In this document: piece by piece, positions 48,501-50,719 of the stretch | How the letters are laid out: every line of letters begins with the position of its first letter | Numbering within the stretch: the stretch's first letter is position 1 | Source: Antedon bifida | Taxonomy: Eukaryota; Echinodermata; Crinoidea; Comatulida; Antedonidae | Assembly (NCBI GenBank): GCA_963402885.1 | Contig: OY727103.1 | Location: 808,501-872,500, forward strand | Direction of reading: 5' to 3' | DNA length: 64,000 nt | Position numbers and translations under genes: made by a program | The notes under the pieces: model-generated | The model's database searches: none | What the model was told of the DNA's origin: nothing | What the model saw: the letters and a program-made list of their open reading frames with translations, nothing else

Positions 48501-50719
48501 TAATCCACCATCATGGAGTTGACTAGTTTAAATTGCTATAGCATTAATATAATAATATCCTGGATTTATATAGCGCCTAATGTTGTGAAACCTCTAAGCG
48601 CTGAACATTATTACCCCGGTCCTTTTTTGCATAAAACATATGGAAATAATAATGTATGTTTATTTTGACAGCTGTTCTAGGGCAGCAGCCGAAGTTCACG
48701 CCCAGCTCGCTGAAGCTGCACAACAAGGTGCCTTCATTGCGGATTTGAACCCGCCAGACTGTACCGACGATGGCAATTACAATCCTATAAAATGCAACTA
48801 CCCAATTCCGTAAGTATATATTTATTTGCATTATATTTATTTATAAATCCAAAGGCAAATTACTAAAAATAATGACAATGCTGTGGGTATCAGCAAAGAA
48901 TATATATCACAAGAATGAGTAATCCGCGATTTTCCCGGATCCCTGTAACAGCAATATTGTCCATAAGTGTGGATGTATCTGGGACGTATACAACTTTTTG
49001 TGACGGTTTCACTAATCAAAGGCTGGACCACCGGTAGTATTTTCATGATAAAAAATGTTATCAACTACATGCCACCATCATGTTAAATACTATTTGGATA
49101 TTTAATTGTTCCTTTTATGCAATTTATTTAGTAAAAACTGTCGTATAAACAGTTTGCTTTATCAACCGGGCGCTACGATAGCGTGACCGGGCGTGTTGGT
49201 GTTTACGCGTTTTCACGAAGGATAGTTTAATAATATTCCTATATTTAACTTGTTTCTGGTAAAACAAATAAATGTTAATGACATTTAACATTTTGTCCTA
49301 TTAATAACATGTATTTTATACTAATTTATATCATAAAAACAATACTTAATTTACCGGGCGTAGAGTAGTACACGGCAATGGTAAAGAATAGGCCGTGCTG
49401 AGTACGATTCGTTGATTTTTGGTGTTGCTGTGTTAGGCCTTTTTTGTGAACTAACTTAGCATGTTAGTAAATAATTGTCTGTAAAAGTGAATGTACACTA
49501 GTTTGTTAATAAATATGTATTATAAAATGGTTTACAATTGCAAAATATATTATCATAATTCTATTTAATGTGACATGTATAATATCTATTAAATCAAGTC
49601 TTATTTAGTATGTATACATCCGCCCTTATGAGGGCGGGCATTACTCTCTGGAGCTCTCTGTTACAAATTTCTCATGCAAAAATCGCGGAATACTCATTCT
49701 TGTGATATATATTCTTTGGTATCAGTGGCTGGATCTCAATGGAGATACAAAATAAAATAAGCACTGAAAATGACAATACTGTGGGTATCAGTGACTGGAT
49801 CTCAATGGAGATACAAAATAAAATAAGCACTGAAAAATGACAATGCTGTTGGTGCCAGTGGCTGGATCTCAATGGAGATACAAAATAAAATAAGCAAAAA
49901 TCTAAATCAAAACGATAAATTTAAAAAAAATTAAATAAGCAGACAAGCGCTGCCCGAGTATTTACATTTATTTATTCAAGTATCCACAAATCACAGTGAA
50001 GTGAAAGTATAGTACTAGTTTAGTTCGTACTGATTTTATCATTAATTATGTTATATATTATATAATTATTTATTATATTTGTTTTATAGATGCCACTGTG
50101 CAGATATATACACAGGAGATCCAAACTTTTACCTAATGCCAGCTTGTGGTAAGTAATATCAAAACATCTGCGAGAACATTTTTCTCATCTTTGTAATTTT
50201 TGGTTCATCTTACAAATGTGTTATGGCACTCACTCACTCATTCTTTGTTGCTCACAGTACAATCTCATGTAAACAGACGTTGAGTTGTACAATAGAAATG
50301 AGATAAAATTCATTGTTATCCAAAATAAGTATCATTTGTATGGAATTGTTAATCTAAAATAATGTGATCAATCAATCAATAAACATCCTTTTTCAATTTT
50401 ACAGATACTCCGGGTGAGTGTGGTGCAGTACGTCAAATATCCATAGACGCCAACGAGGATTTTATTCCCCAATGTGACTTTGACGGGACGTTCCTGGCGT
50501 ATCAGTGCTCAGGCTCAATATGCTGGTGCGCCACAGCCGATGGCGCTCCAATCGATGGAACTACACACCGATCGGGAGAATCTCAAAATTGTTATTTAGA
50601 AAGACGAAAGGGTAAGACTCATTTTTAGATAAAAAGTTACTAAATTTCAAGTATGTGTGTTCAAATTGATTGAAAGTTTCATTTTTTTTTTCTCAGCTTC
50701 TGAAATATTACACGGCTAA
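160..50719 (+). CDS. Gene A: giant CUB / antistasin-like / FN3 / Ig / thyroglobulin-1 mosaic protein (5' partial)
   Basis: A single gene assembled by hand from 128 exons with GT-AG borders; every junction phase closes and no stop appears until TAA at 50717-50719. Coding length is about 14.7 kb (about 4,900 codons). Content: 1 CUB, about 43 antistasin-like domains, 8 FN3, 8 Ig, 16 thyroglobulin type-1 (TY) and 2 divergent TY domains. Nearly all modules are bounded by phase-1 introns, which permits shuffling and tandem duplication without frame loss. The first visible exon starts in phase 2, so the start codon and presumed signal peptide lie upstream; no transmembrane segment was seen. Known of the families: antistasins inhibit serine proteases, TY thyropins inhibit cysteine cathepsins. 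A dual protease-inhibitor or matrix role is inference. I cannot exclude that it is two adjacent genes, but no internal start, stop or promoter supports that. Confidence 0.85.
621..1004. mobile_element. Two MITE B-related inserts flanking exon 793-855
   Basis: CGCAACGCAAGTAGTTGGAC with TGTGATTGGTCAAAA (621-724) and GTAGTTTGACCAATCACAG with TGTGATTGGTCAAACTTG (888-1004). The family B ends are degraded. Confidence 0.55.
793..5859 (+). CDS. Gene A block 1: eight antistasin-like domains with acidic linkers
   Basis: Antistasin-like exons at 1033-1128, 1431-1526, 2143-2235, 2435-2539, 2685-2783, 3185-3280, 3458-3553 and 5767-5859; each is one domain of about 32 residues with six cysteines in the order C-x4-C-x3-C-(about 10)-C-x2-C-x-C, ending LPG. 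The DENGCE stretch matches leech hirustasin. Four linker exons (793-855, 1668-1739, 2951-3019, 5055-5123) encode short V/T/E-rich pieces such as VTEIVE, likely flexible spacers. All are phase 1-1. The residue after the second cysteine, which is P1 in hirustasin and antistasin, is Y in six of the eight domains, K in 2435-2539 and P in 2685-2783. The 5055 exon has two in-frame acceptors six bases apart. Confidence 0.85.
1800..2062. repeat. MITE B-related insert with amplified GTCGCGTGTGCGTCCA end
   Basis: A related insert whose end was multiplied into about seven 17-40 bp units (1890-2056). Similar single inserts lie at 3079-3153 and 3296-3398. Confidence 0.6.
3554..5054 (+). other. Intron of gene A, AT-rich, no gene seen
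   Basis: This 1.5-kb intron is low-complexity and AT-rich with short tandem TTA and TATA runs. I see no cysteine-pattern exon, RNA gene or recognisable transposon in it. Confidence 0.6.
6055..6818 (+). CDS. Gene A: FN3 domains 1-2
   Basis: Exons 6055-6407 and 6608-6818. The first exon holds a full FN3 domain: PPSEVSAEL, VVLQWKKS, YVVQYLTQY, the LPGLEYTFRVVAES G-strand hallmark and KPSKVSNVITTPPG. The second FN3 starts at NPQNVNVRF and runs through SWDVVSPLYYGG, crosses a phase-0 intron and ends at GSGPVPAP. FN3 domains are extracellular spacers or adhesive modules. The same two-exon layout occurs in the next two pairs and again at 26162-27014, so the pair is the unit of duplication. Confidence 0.9.
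6945..7664 (+). CDS. Gene A: FN3 domains 3-4
   Basis: Exons 6945-7300 and 7454-7664, with a phase-0 intron inside the second FN3 and phase-1 borders outside. The segment YLTQYHDLGWQQIASVS is identical to the preceding pair, showing recent tandem duplication. The FN3 signature LPGLKYTFRVLAENENG is clear. Confidence 0.9.
7756..8444 (+). CDS. Gene A: FN3 domains 5-6
   Basis: Exons 7756-8111 and 8237-8444. The third FN3 pair keeps QYHDLGWQQI and LPGLVYTFRIFAENDNG. The last 18 bases (8427-8444) are also the first bases of the 3.2-kb tandem duplication, whose downstream copy carries only this tail without an acceptor. Confidence 0.9.
8587..11499 (+). CDS. Gene A block 2, copy 1: five antistasin-like domains and five linkers
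   Basis: Linker exons 8587-8655, 9166-9195 (30 nt), 10379-10447, 10753-10812 and 11001-11105; antistasin-like exons 8887-8982, 9410-9499, 10535-10627, 11212-11307 and 11404-11499. All are phase 1-1. All five domains carry Y at the predicted P1 position (for example CGIRVCYGFC). Linkers are rich in V, T, E and P. The intron after 9499 holds a large 11-bp minisatellite. A decayed antistasin exon tail lies at 10853-10877 between two linkers. Confidence 0.85.
9530..10110. repeat. 11-bp minisatellite (ACAACACTGTT / ACAACAATGTT), copy 1
   Basis: About 50 units alternate between two 11-bp forms, interspersed with 14-bp units of the AATACCACACTGTT type. It is followed to about 10285 by a degenerate array around CTACAGCACAGCTATAGTA. 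It is intronic. The long open frames rich in CYNNVTTLLQ are repeat artefacts. Confidence 0.9.
10853..10877 (+). pseudogene. Decayed antistasin exon tail
   Basis: The bases read CPTCDCLPG followed by an intact GT donor, which is exactly the 3' end of an antistasin-like exon, but no cysteine-bearing 5' part or acceptor is in frame upstream. It is a relic of a lost domain in the host gene. The same relic is at 14103-14127 in the duplicated copy. Confidence 0.7.
11775..14749 (+). CDS. Gene A block 2, copy 2: duplicated set of ten exons
   Basis: Exons 11775-11843, 12075-12170, 12354-12383, 12598-12687, 13629-13697, 13785-13877, 14003-14062, 14251-14355, 14462-14557 and 14654-14749 repeat copy 1 one for one. 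Offsets are 3188 before and 3250 after the minisatellite, which accounts for the 62-bp length difference. I found one coding change (Leu codon CTC in the 10535 exon, Ile codon ATC in the 13785 exon). Because all borders are phase 1, exon 11404-11499 splices to 11775 in frame and the protein gains ten exons. Confidence 0.8.
12718..13350. repeat. 11-bp minisatellite, copy 2
   Basis: The duplicate of the 9530 array, 62 bp longer and with a different unit order after about 13030. This shows that the array has changed since the 3.2-kb duplication, or differs between haplotypes. The CACAGCTATAGTACTG array follows to about 13535. Confidence 0.9.
14103..14127 (+). pseudogene. Decayed antistasin exon tail, duplicated copy
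   Basis: Same relic as at 10853-10877, carried over by the 3.2-kb duplication. Confidence 0.7.
14823..14893. repeat. CCATCTATT short tandem repeat
   Basis: Imperfect units of about 9-13 bp at the downstream edge of the tandem duplication; the junction of the upstream copy lies inside the equivalent array. Confidence 0.7.
15110..15802 (+). CDS. Gene A: three acidic linkers and one antistasin-like domain
   Basis: Linkers 15110-15184, 15543-15626 and 15724-15802 share the motif EADEVTA and are tandem duplicates; the antistasin-like exon is 15301-15414 (CAGFYVICIFQRTC, then DDGDCYACKC), with a longer gap between its second and third cysteines than the family norm. The linkers at 15543 and 15724 begin at CAG-TAG tandem acceptors. 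The 15802 end is chosen because only phase 2 joins the following TY exon (CG plus A); its donor GTTGGA is weak, so this border is less certain. Confidence 0.7.
15515..15530 (+). pseudogene. Relic start of an antistasin exon
   Basis: After a CTTGCAG acceptor the sequence begins TTCAACCAACATTA, matching the start of the working exon 17439-17540, then diverges at once. The region 15296-15525 and 17220-17449 are a segmental duplication, and this copy has lost the second exon. Confidence 0.55.
15935..16119. mobile_element. pogo/Tc1-like MITE
   Basis: Terminal inverted repeats CAGTCAACTCTCCCAATA at 15935 and its complement ending at 16119, flanked by TA. The ends resemble those of pogo/Tigger-type elements. 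It is non-autonomous, with no transposase, and intronic. A decayed relative lies at 33842-33972. Confidence 0.8.
16142..16690 (+). CDS. Gene A: thyroglobulin type-1 domain 1
   Basis: Exons 16142-16237 and 16620-16690 joined in phase 2. The frame reads CLIARDNAG, then PACDENGDYEPMQC, CICVD and a final PSC. The six cysteines of a TY domain are present, but the first loop between C1 and C2 is short (about 15 residues against about 25-30 elsewhere), and the usual CWCVD is CICVD. Confidence 0.85.
16288..16515. repeat. 80-bp tandem repeat, three copies
   Basis: Three units beginning TATCTACATATATGTTGCTA, in the intron between the two TY exons. Confidence 0.8.
16719..16756. repeat. Perfect hairpin, 17-bp arms, 4-nt loop
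   Basis: Left arm 16719-16735 (CCATAGAGATATTATAG) pairs exactly with 16740-16756 around the loop TTCA. It is intronic. It may be a tiny foldback element or a replication-derived palindrome. Confidence 0.8.
16873..17015. mobile_element. Foldback MITE family A
   Basis: Ends TAAAGCTCTGTCTACAC and its complement, with an internal near-palindrome around GTGATGTGCCC / GGGCACATCAC. About 140 bp, intronic, target site TA. Confidence 0.9.
17225..17742 (+). CDS. Gene A: three antistasin-like domains
   Basis: Exons 17225-17338 (CSGFTAICKFKRTC, duplicate of 15301-15414), 17439-17540 (CSPIICSNLCEHG) and 17638-17742 (CLLPGTCLIYCIYG). Predicted P1 residues are K, S and L. The latter two introduce the proline-rich NPPPG-type tail that marks the following array. 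Confidence 0.85.
17838..19652 (+). CDS. Gene A: tandem array of ten antistasin-like exons
   Basis: Ten exons of exactly 99 nt at 17838, 18040, 18225, 18422, 18616, 18810, 18995, 19182, 19367 and 19554. Each encodes PTCPPFVCFIYC, a NQVDENGCEIC core and a CNPPPG end. Introns are only about 86-103 nt and are themselves nearly identical (TACTATTTGTTTTAAATAT before the acceptor), so exon plus intron was the duplicating unit of 185-202 bp. The units from 18810 and 19182 form a repeated 372-bp dimer, the latest amplification. Nine domains keep F at the predicted P1; the last has L. Overlapping MRM-G frames in this interval are shadows. Confidence 0.9.
19676..20399. mobile_element. Putative non-autonomous DNA element with GTCGCGTG ends
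   Basis: Starts AAGTCGCGTG and ends CACGCGACTA (complementary). Both ends carry an inner GCATAGTGATACCGGACCG block followed by GACAGACAGACC microsatellite. No coding capacity seen. The element class is uncertain. Confidence 0.5.
20514..21142 (+). CDS. Gene A: three antistasin-like domains
   Basis: Exons 20514-20612 (CPPFVCTIFCEHG), 20709-20810 (CPPINCDLSCGFG) and 21035-21142 (CEPRTCKIDCGPIG). Predicted P1 residues are T, D and K, in contrast to the uniform F of the array before them. They close the antistasin tract ahead of the Ig region. Confidence 0.85.
21580..22289 (+). CDS. Gene A: Ig domain 1
   Basis: Exons 21580-21676 and 22117-22289, phase-2 intron. LELRCEAEG gives the B-strand cysteine, ISWRKDG the C-strand tryptophan, and NGMYQCVASNNAG the F-strand DxGxYxC motif. 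It is an I-set type Ig. The intron between the exons carries an internal duplication and a MITE. Confidence 0.88.
21660..22116. repeat. Intron duplication carrying copies of both splice edges, with a MITE
   Basis: The stretch GGTTTGAAAGCAATT to CTAACCAAGCAGAGAAGTAAC (21675-21783) recurs at about 21980-22090, including a copy of the TTCAATAGTATAAG acceptor region at 21961. Family A MITE 21809-21957 sits between the copies. Confidence 0.65.
21809..21957. mobile_element. Foldback MITE family A
   Basis: Near-complete copy with both AAGCTCTGTCTACACTATC-type ends. Confidence 0.9.
22736..23026 (+). CDS. Gene A: Ig domain 2
   Basis: Single exon. LHCDSPNSYPPPRVFWSRG gives the first cysteine and tryptophan, EEDVDVYVCSIFND the second cysteine. 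Phase 1-1. Confidence 0.85.
23182..23711 (+). CDS. Gene A: Ig domain 3
   Basis: Exons 23182-23290 and 23530-23711, phase-2 intron. FSLWCSP, TTWDKIGG and EDSGRYRCTSQNGVG give the Ig cysteines and tryptophan. Confidence 0.87.
23975..24653 (+). CDS. Gene A: Ig domain 4
   Basis: Exons 23975-24121 and 24525-24653, phase-1 intron. LTCEAEA, YDWFFNG and NRGVYTCRASNVFG are the B, C and F strands of an I-set Ig. Confidence 0.88.
24797..25307 (+). CDS. Gene A: Ig domain 5
   Basis: Exons 24797-24930 and 25163-25307 with a phase-0 intron. LRCEGYGAPAPTTTW and EGGVYTCVVGNGE are the conserved Ig strands. The four split Ig domains use introns of different phase, so they were not all copied from one template. 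Confidence 0.87.
25355..25592. mobile_element. Two adjacent truncated family A MITEs
   Basis: The first (25355-25461) keeps its 3' end, the second (about 25484-25592) lacks its 5' end. Both are intronic. Confidence 0.8.
25648..25935 (+). CDS. Gene A: Ig domain 6
   Basis: Single exon. FMCQIRFS, DIVWQGPDG and DEGPYSCLARTD are the B, C and F strands. The final strand (VTVNLYVKG) leads into the next FN3 pair. Confidence 0.87.
26162..27014 (+). CDS. Gene A: FN3 domains 7-8
   Basis: Exons 26162-26526 and 26804-27014, with the same phase-0 internal intron and nearly the same lengths as the FN3 pairs at 6055-8444. VTLAWSSSSDGNSPILRY, YGWRILEE and LPGNQYMFRLLAENDVG are typical FN3 strands. The intron holds a family A MITE. 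Confidence 0.9.
26541..26685. mobile_element. Foldback MITE family A
   Basis: Copy in the FN3 intron, inverted centre relative to the 16873 copy; the 3' end is slightly degraded. Confidence 0.85.
27345..27382 (+). pseudogene. Upstream relic of the 27481 antistasin exon
   Basis: An AG acceptor and the first 38 bases (DCQPVQCDFNCVN) match the true exon at 27481 almost exactly, then the copy runs into unrelated AT-rich sequence. The preceding intron sequence is duplicated too. It is a truncated local duplication. Confidence 0.75.
27481..29853 (+). CDS. Gene A: five antistasin-like domains
   Basis: Exons 27481-27588 (CQPVQCDFNC, tail TPTVPPTEG), 27875-27976 (CVTVTCVGHC), 28340-28453 (CAVYACVEHC), 28832-28948 (CPSLSAECSSLYC, with an extra cysteine) and 29734-29853 (CPPFICDKFCFFG). 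Predicted P1 residues are D, V, V, S and D, none aromatic. The last exon lacks the usual DENGC (it has DMNYC) and is the duplicate of 34099-34230. Confidence 0.85.
28075..28193. mobile_element. Foldback MITE family A, degraded 3' end
   Basis: The 5' end and centre are clear; the 3' inverted repeat is lost after GTTTGAGAG. Confidence 0.8.
28949..29733. other. Intron of gene A with dispersed repeat
   Basis: AT-rich. From about 29455 a block beginning GATTGATTGATTTACTTTAT and containing AACCAGAGTCACACAAATAC looks like the reverse complement of a LINE or SINE 3' tail. No gene seen. Confidence 0.5.
30198..30844 (+). CDS. Gene A unit A: linker and TY domain
   Basis: Linker exon 30198-30246, TY exons 30408-30548 and 30786-30844. 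The frame reads CPQTQRRRQDS, PPDCDEDGNFVQQSC, CVCVD and PEC: six cysteines in TY order. The intron phases 1-2-2-1 are those of all later TY cassettes. Confidence 0.85.
31100..31290 (-). mobile_element. LINE 3' end fragment (CR1/L2-like)
   Basis: On the minus strand it reads APLVWNQLPLHIRQC then FKSLLKCHL, the typical C-terminal end of non-LTR reverse transcriptases, followed by a tail GCGCTTTATAAAAG and a TTATTA run. It is heavily truncated. Confidence 0.65.
31355..31690 (+). CDS. Gene A unit A: divergent thyroglobulin-1-like domain
   Basis: Single 336-nt exon, about 112 residues, not matched to a named family at first sight. The stretch ECDGYGNYLDTSIQ then KNCNYRNGTLIPGT aligns with the TY core (CxxDGxY..QC, CWCVDxxGxxIPGT). 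In this alignment C1, C2, C5 and C6 are kept while C3 and C4, which are disulfide partners in TY domains, are both missing. The C1-C2 loop is long (about 60 residues) and probably helical (RIIEALRSAGYTTEADEI). Function unknown. Confidence 0.7.
31908..32210 (+). CDS. Gene A unit A: Ig domain 7
   Basis: Single exon. LPCTFTKVEGYVYWVKD and DEGQYHCGVTS give the two cysteines and tryptophan. It is the duplicate of 36349-36645. Confidence 0.88.
32380..32570 (-). mobile_element. LINE 3' end fragment
   Basis: Minus strand reads VWNSLTKDVVAAKMVNSFK, the end of a non-LTR reverse transcriptase. Intronic, truncated. Confidence 0.6.
32785..34230 (+). CDS. Gene A: three antistasin-like domains
   Basis: Exons 32785-32910 (CPALTDCLLVYCSQG), 33109-33198 (CQPFNCSLECNFG) and 34099-34230 (CPPFICNKFCFFGFE). 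Predicted P1 residues are L, S and N. The last is the duplicate of 29734-29853. The 0.9-kb intron 33199-34098 contains a SINE/LINE-type tail at 33750-33840 and a pogo-like MITE relic at 33842-33972. Confidence 0.85.
33750..33840 (+). mobile_element. SINE/LINE 3' tail with AAATA microsatellite
   Basis: Block GAGGGTCCCTAATTATCAGC, then GGCTGGATGGACCACCCTC and an (AAATA)n tail. The same tail ends the SINE at 38930-39155 in opposite orientation, so it is a shared 3' module. Confidence 0.7.
33842..33972. mobile_element. Decayed pogo-like MITE
   Basis: Contains AGTCAACTCTCC near 33848 and GGGTTGACTATG at the other end, resembling the ends of the 15935 element. Confidence 0.5.
34450..35568 (+). CDS. 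Gene A unit B: linker and TY domain
   Basis: Linker exon 34450-34483 (34 nt), TY exons 35127-35267 and 35510-35568. The frame reads CFESRRETLREID, PECDDEGYFVKQSC, CICVDEI and PDC. It is the close paralogue of 30198-30844. The linker intron contains the 18-bp minisatellite. Confidence 0.85.
34611..35095. repeat. 18-bp minisatellite with 202-bp higher-order period
   Basis: About 26 units of the type AAGAACACAATCTCACTT. A unit carrying an extra TGCA occurs at 34811 and 35013, giving a 202-bp higher-order repeat. Unit length divisible by three makes it open on both strands; it is intronic and I do not count those frames as genes. Confidence 0.9.
35715..36056 (+). CDS. Gene A unit B: divergent thyroglobulin-1-like domain
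   Basis: Single 342-nt exon, paralogue of 31355-31690. ECDHYGDYKDKSRQL and SSMCNYRDGTLIQDS again keep C2 and C5 but lack C3 and C4; a final cysteine (VNC) remains. The helical segment LEAIRSAGYSDEADEI is strongly conserved between the copies, more than the linker parts, which argues for selection on the domain. Confidence 0.7.
36349..36645 (+). CDS. Gene A unit B: Ig domain 8
   Basis: Single exon. MICSFLEVEGYVYWFKDD and DEGSYRCGVTAR mark the Ig core; VEGYVYW is shared with Ig domain 7 (31908-32210). Confidence 0.88.
36818..37358 (+). CDS. Gene A: TY cassette 1 of the C-terminal series
   Basis: Exons 36818-36977 and 37297-37358. The frame reads CAQRRDELN, PACASDGRYEVLQC, CYCADPETG and PSC. 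The linker is fused to the first exon instead of being a separate micro-exon, which makes this cassette the link between the older TY units and the later three-exon ones. Confidence 0.87.
37061..37157. mobile_element. Foldback MITE family A, 5' deletion
   Basis: GAGCTCTGTCTGTGATGTG shows that the 5' end is joined directly to the centre; the 3' end is intact. Confidence 0.8.
37373..37491. mobile_element. Foldback MITE family A, central part
   Basis: Has repeated GTGCCCAAATATGG units and the GGGCACATCACATTT arm; lacks both termini. It starts right after the donor of exon 37297-37358. Confidence 0.75.
37589..38717 (+). CDS. Gene A: TY cassette 2
   Basis: Micro-exon 37589-37607 (19 nt), exons 37829-37957 and 38650-38717. 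The frame reads CAEFVETYRRQ, TCSEDGNYDAQQC, CICVDTRTG and PNC. The phase path is 1-2-2-1. The donor of 37957 (GTACGA) is weaker than average and the following intron holds a MITE. Confidence 0.83.
37989..38128. mobile_element. Foldback MITE family A
   Basis: Both terminal repeats present (AAGCTCTGTCTACAC and its complement). Confidence 0.9.
38851..40563 (+). CDS. Gene A: TY cassette 3
   Basis: Micro-exon 38851-38866 (16 nt), exons 39515-39652 and 40505-40563. The frame reads CAQKAAAVNQQL, PVCTPDGNFELYQC, CFCLDAITG and PDC. The introns contain a SINE and a 24-bp minisatellite. Confidence 0.85.
38930..39155 (-). mobile_element. tRNA-derived SINE
   Basis: Minus strand has an A box (GTGGCTTGGTGGTTA, at 39126-39140) and a B box (GGGTTCAAGTCCC, at 39084-39096) spaced as in a tRNA promoter, and the GAGGGTCCCTAATGATCAGC tail seen also at 33750. 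The GFKSRH frame is the usual SINE shadow. Confidence 0.8.
39338..39446. mobile_element. MITE family B, 5' truncated
   Basis: TTGACCAATAGCAAGC centre and GCGGGAACCATGCTTAA end match the complete family B copies at 46971 and 60468. Confidence 0.65.
39773..40153. repeat. 24-bp minisatellite, 16 copies
   Basis: Unit GTAAAGGTTC, A(A/G)CGG, GCCGGCCAT. Copies 1-3 and 13-16 carry AACGGG and copies 4-12 carry AGCGGG, so the centre was amplified from one variant. GC-rich with GGCCGGCC palindromes; intronic, with open frames on both strands (VKVQRAGH and MAGPLNLY) that I regard as artefacts. Confidence 0.9.
40262..40336 (-). mobile_element. 3' end of the SINE-like repeat seen at 43795
   Basis: GGTATTTATATTTGTCCTCA then GAAATTCGGATTAGGCCCTC is the reverse complement of the 43985-44040 tail. 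Confidence 0.65.
40741..41590 (+). CDS. Gene A: TY cassette 4
   Basis: Micro-exon 40741-40765 (25 nt), exons 40976-41116 and 41526-41590. The frame reads CALEAASIGEQL, PACTPDGNYVDVQC, CYCVDVITG and PDC. Confidence 0.87.
41797..42504 (+). CDS. Gene A: TY cassette 5
   Basis: Micro-exon 41797-41815 (19 nt), exons 42128-42265 and 42446-42504. The frame reads CAKEAAEVNKQL, PTCTPEGNYALGQC, CYCVDAITGDQTG and PEC. First of four very similar neighbours. Confidence 0.87.
41910..42115 (+). mobile_element. LINE 3' end fragment
   Basis: Plus strand reads FAQAPEIWNQLPRSIRYTP, the C-terminal end of a CR1/RTE-type non-LTR reverse transcriptase, followed by an AACGCTTTATAAATG tail. It sits in the intron between the micro-exon and the first TY exon. 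Confidence 0.75.
42578..42661. repeat. Imperfect hairpin with 20-bp arms
   Basis: AAATAATGAGAGGCAAGCCA near 42579 pairs with TGGCTTGCCTCTCGTTATTT near 42641 with one mismatch, around a loop of about 42 nt. The size is compatible with a miRNA-like precursor or a foldback element; undecided. Confidence 0.6.
42772..43256 (+). CDS. Gene A: TY cassette 6
   Basis: Micro-exon 42772-42787 (16 nt), exons 42888-43025 and 43198-43256. The frame reads CAEEAAAINKELDDAIK, PACTPDGNYALAQC and CYCVDAITGDQTG. The whole cassette is under 500 bp. Confidence 0.9.
43391..44130 (+). CDS. Gene A: TY cassette 7
   Basis: Micro-exon 43391-43406 (16 nt), exons 43558-43695 and 44072-44130. The 43558 exon is nearly identical to 42888-43025, a recent duplicate; the third exon has CFCVDAITGEKTG. 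Confidence 0.9.
43795..44045 (+). mobile_element. SINE-like dispersed repeat
   Basis: Contains TTCGGATGGGACATAAAGCC and AAAGAGTAGGGAATTGTGTC, which recall the conserved central domain of some V-type SINEs, and ends TGAGGACAAATATAAATACC. The same end occurs inverted at 40262-40336. The class is tentative. Confidence 0.5.
44247..44870 (+). CDS. Gene A: TY cassette 8
   Basis: Micro-exon 44247-44262 (16 nt), exons 44530-44667 and 44812-44870. The frame reads CADRAAAVNKRLDDAIK, PNCTPDGNYVLVQC and CLCVDAITGDQTG. Fourth member of the recent cassette family. Confidence 0.9.
44320..44452 (+). mobile_element. LINE-type 3' tail fragment
   Basis: GGGCCCTCTGGGAGAACAGT followed by GAGGCTACCCAGTATAAAG is shared with 46565-46625, in the same orientation. 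This is a common non-LTR tail form; the parent element is not present. Confidence 0.5.
45096..45682 (+). CDS. Gene A: TY cassette 9
   Basis: Micro-exon 45096-45117 (22 nt), exons 45303-45440 and 45624-45682. The frame reads CLQVVASINEQIEDA, PQCAPDGTFKLLQC and CFCVNPETG. Confidence 0.87.
45847..46882 (+). CDS. Gene A: TY cassette 10
   Basis: Micro-exon 45847-45871 (25 nt), exons 46055-46189 and 46824-46882. The frame reads CRDVVSSIEQRL, PSCTDDGNYELLQC, CYCVDAITGTRSG and PYC. The intron between the TY exons holds a LINE fragment and a MITE. Confidence 0.87.
46200..46420 (-). mobile_element. LINE 3' end fragment
   Basis: Minus strand reads LPIEIRQATSTSVFKSLLK then THLF, the end of a non-LTR reverse transcriptase, followed by a tail with GCGCTATATCAAG and a TTATTATTA run. 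Confidence 0.7.
46657..46787. mobile_element. Foldback MITE family A, 3' truncated
   Basis: Starts TAAAGCTCTGTATACAC; the 3' inverted repeat is missing. Confidence 0.8.
46971..47136. mobile_element. MITE family B, complete
   Basis: Ends GCGTGGTTCCCACTAGAG and CTAGTGGGAACCAAGCTTAA are complementary; the centre has GTTGACCAATGACAAGC and CTTGTGATTGGTAAAA. About 165 bp. Confidence 0.8.
47353..48321 (+). CDS. Gene A: TY cassette 11, lacking the third disulfide pair
   Basis: Micro-exon 47353-47377 (25 nt), exons 47720-47854 and 48263-48321. The frame reads CIQKREFIEQQ, LTCSEDGLYREVQC, then CFLVDVNNGNFIRN. C1 to C4 are present but CxC has become CFL and the final cysteine is absent, so both members of the C5-C6 pair are lost together. 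The donor of 47854 (GTAATT) is acceptable. Confidence 0.8.
48422..50148 (+). CDS. Gene A: TY cassette 12
   Basis: Linker exon 48422-48476 (55 nt, T/P-rich ERTPTTESAPPVGQG), exons 48672-48809 and 50090-50148. The frame reads CSRAAAEVHAQL, PDCTDDGNYNPIKC, CHCADIYTG and PAC. Confidence 0.87.
48871..49895. mobile_element. Non-autonomous element with about 45-bp inverted arms and 65-bp tandem repeat
   Basis: GAATATATATCACAAGAATG (48898) and its complement (about 49694) form arms spanning 48887-48934 and 49678-49723. Next to the right arm, a 65-bp unit with CAGTGACTGGATCTCAATGG occurs three times (to 49895). No coding capacity. It lies in the last large TY intron. Confidence 0.6.
50405..50719 (+). 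CDS. Gene A: final TY domain and C-terminus
   Basis: Exon 50405-50611 holds a complete TY domain in one exon (ECGAVRQIS, QCDFDGTFLAYQC, CWCATADGAPIDGT, QNC) and is the only TY in gene A with the canonical CWC. Exon 50697-50719 adds ASEILHG and the TAA stop. The single-exon TY matches the layout of two TY domains in gene B, so it may be the ancestral type. Confidence 0.87.

Noticed and set aside
48837-49064. Minus-strand frame of 75 residues, and another at 49672-49872
   Set aside because: Both arise within an inverted-repeat element and its 65-bp tandem units.
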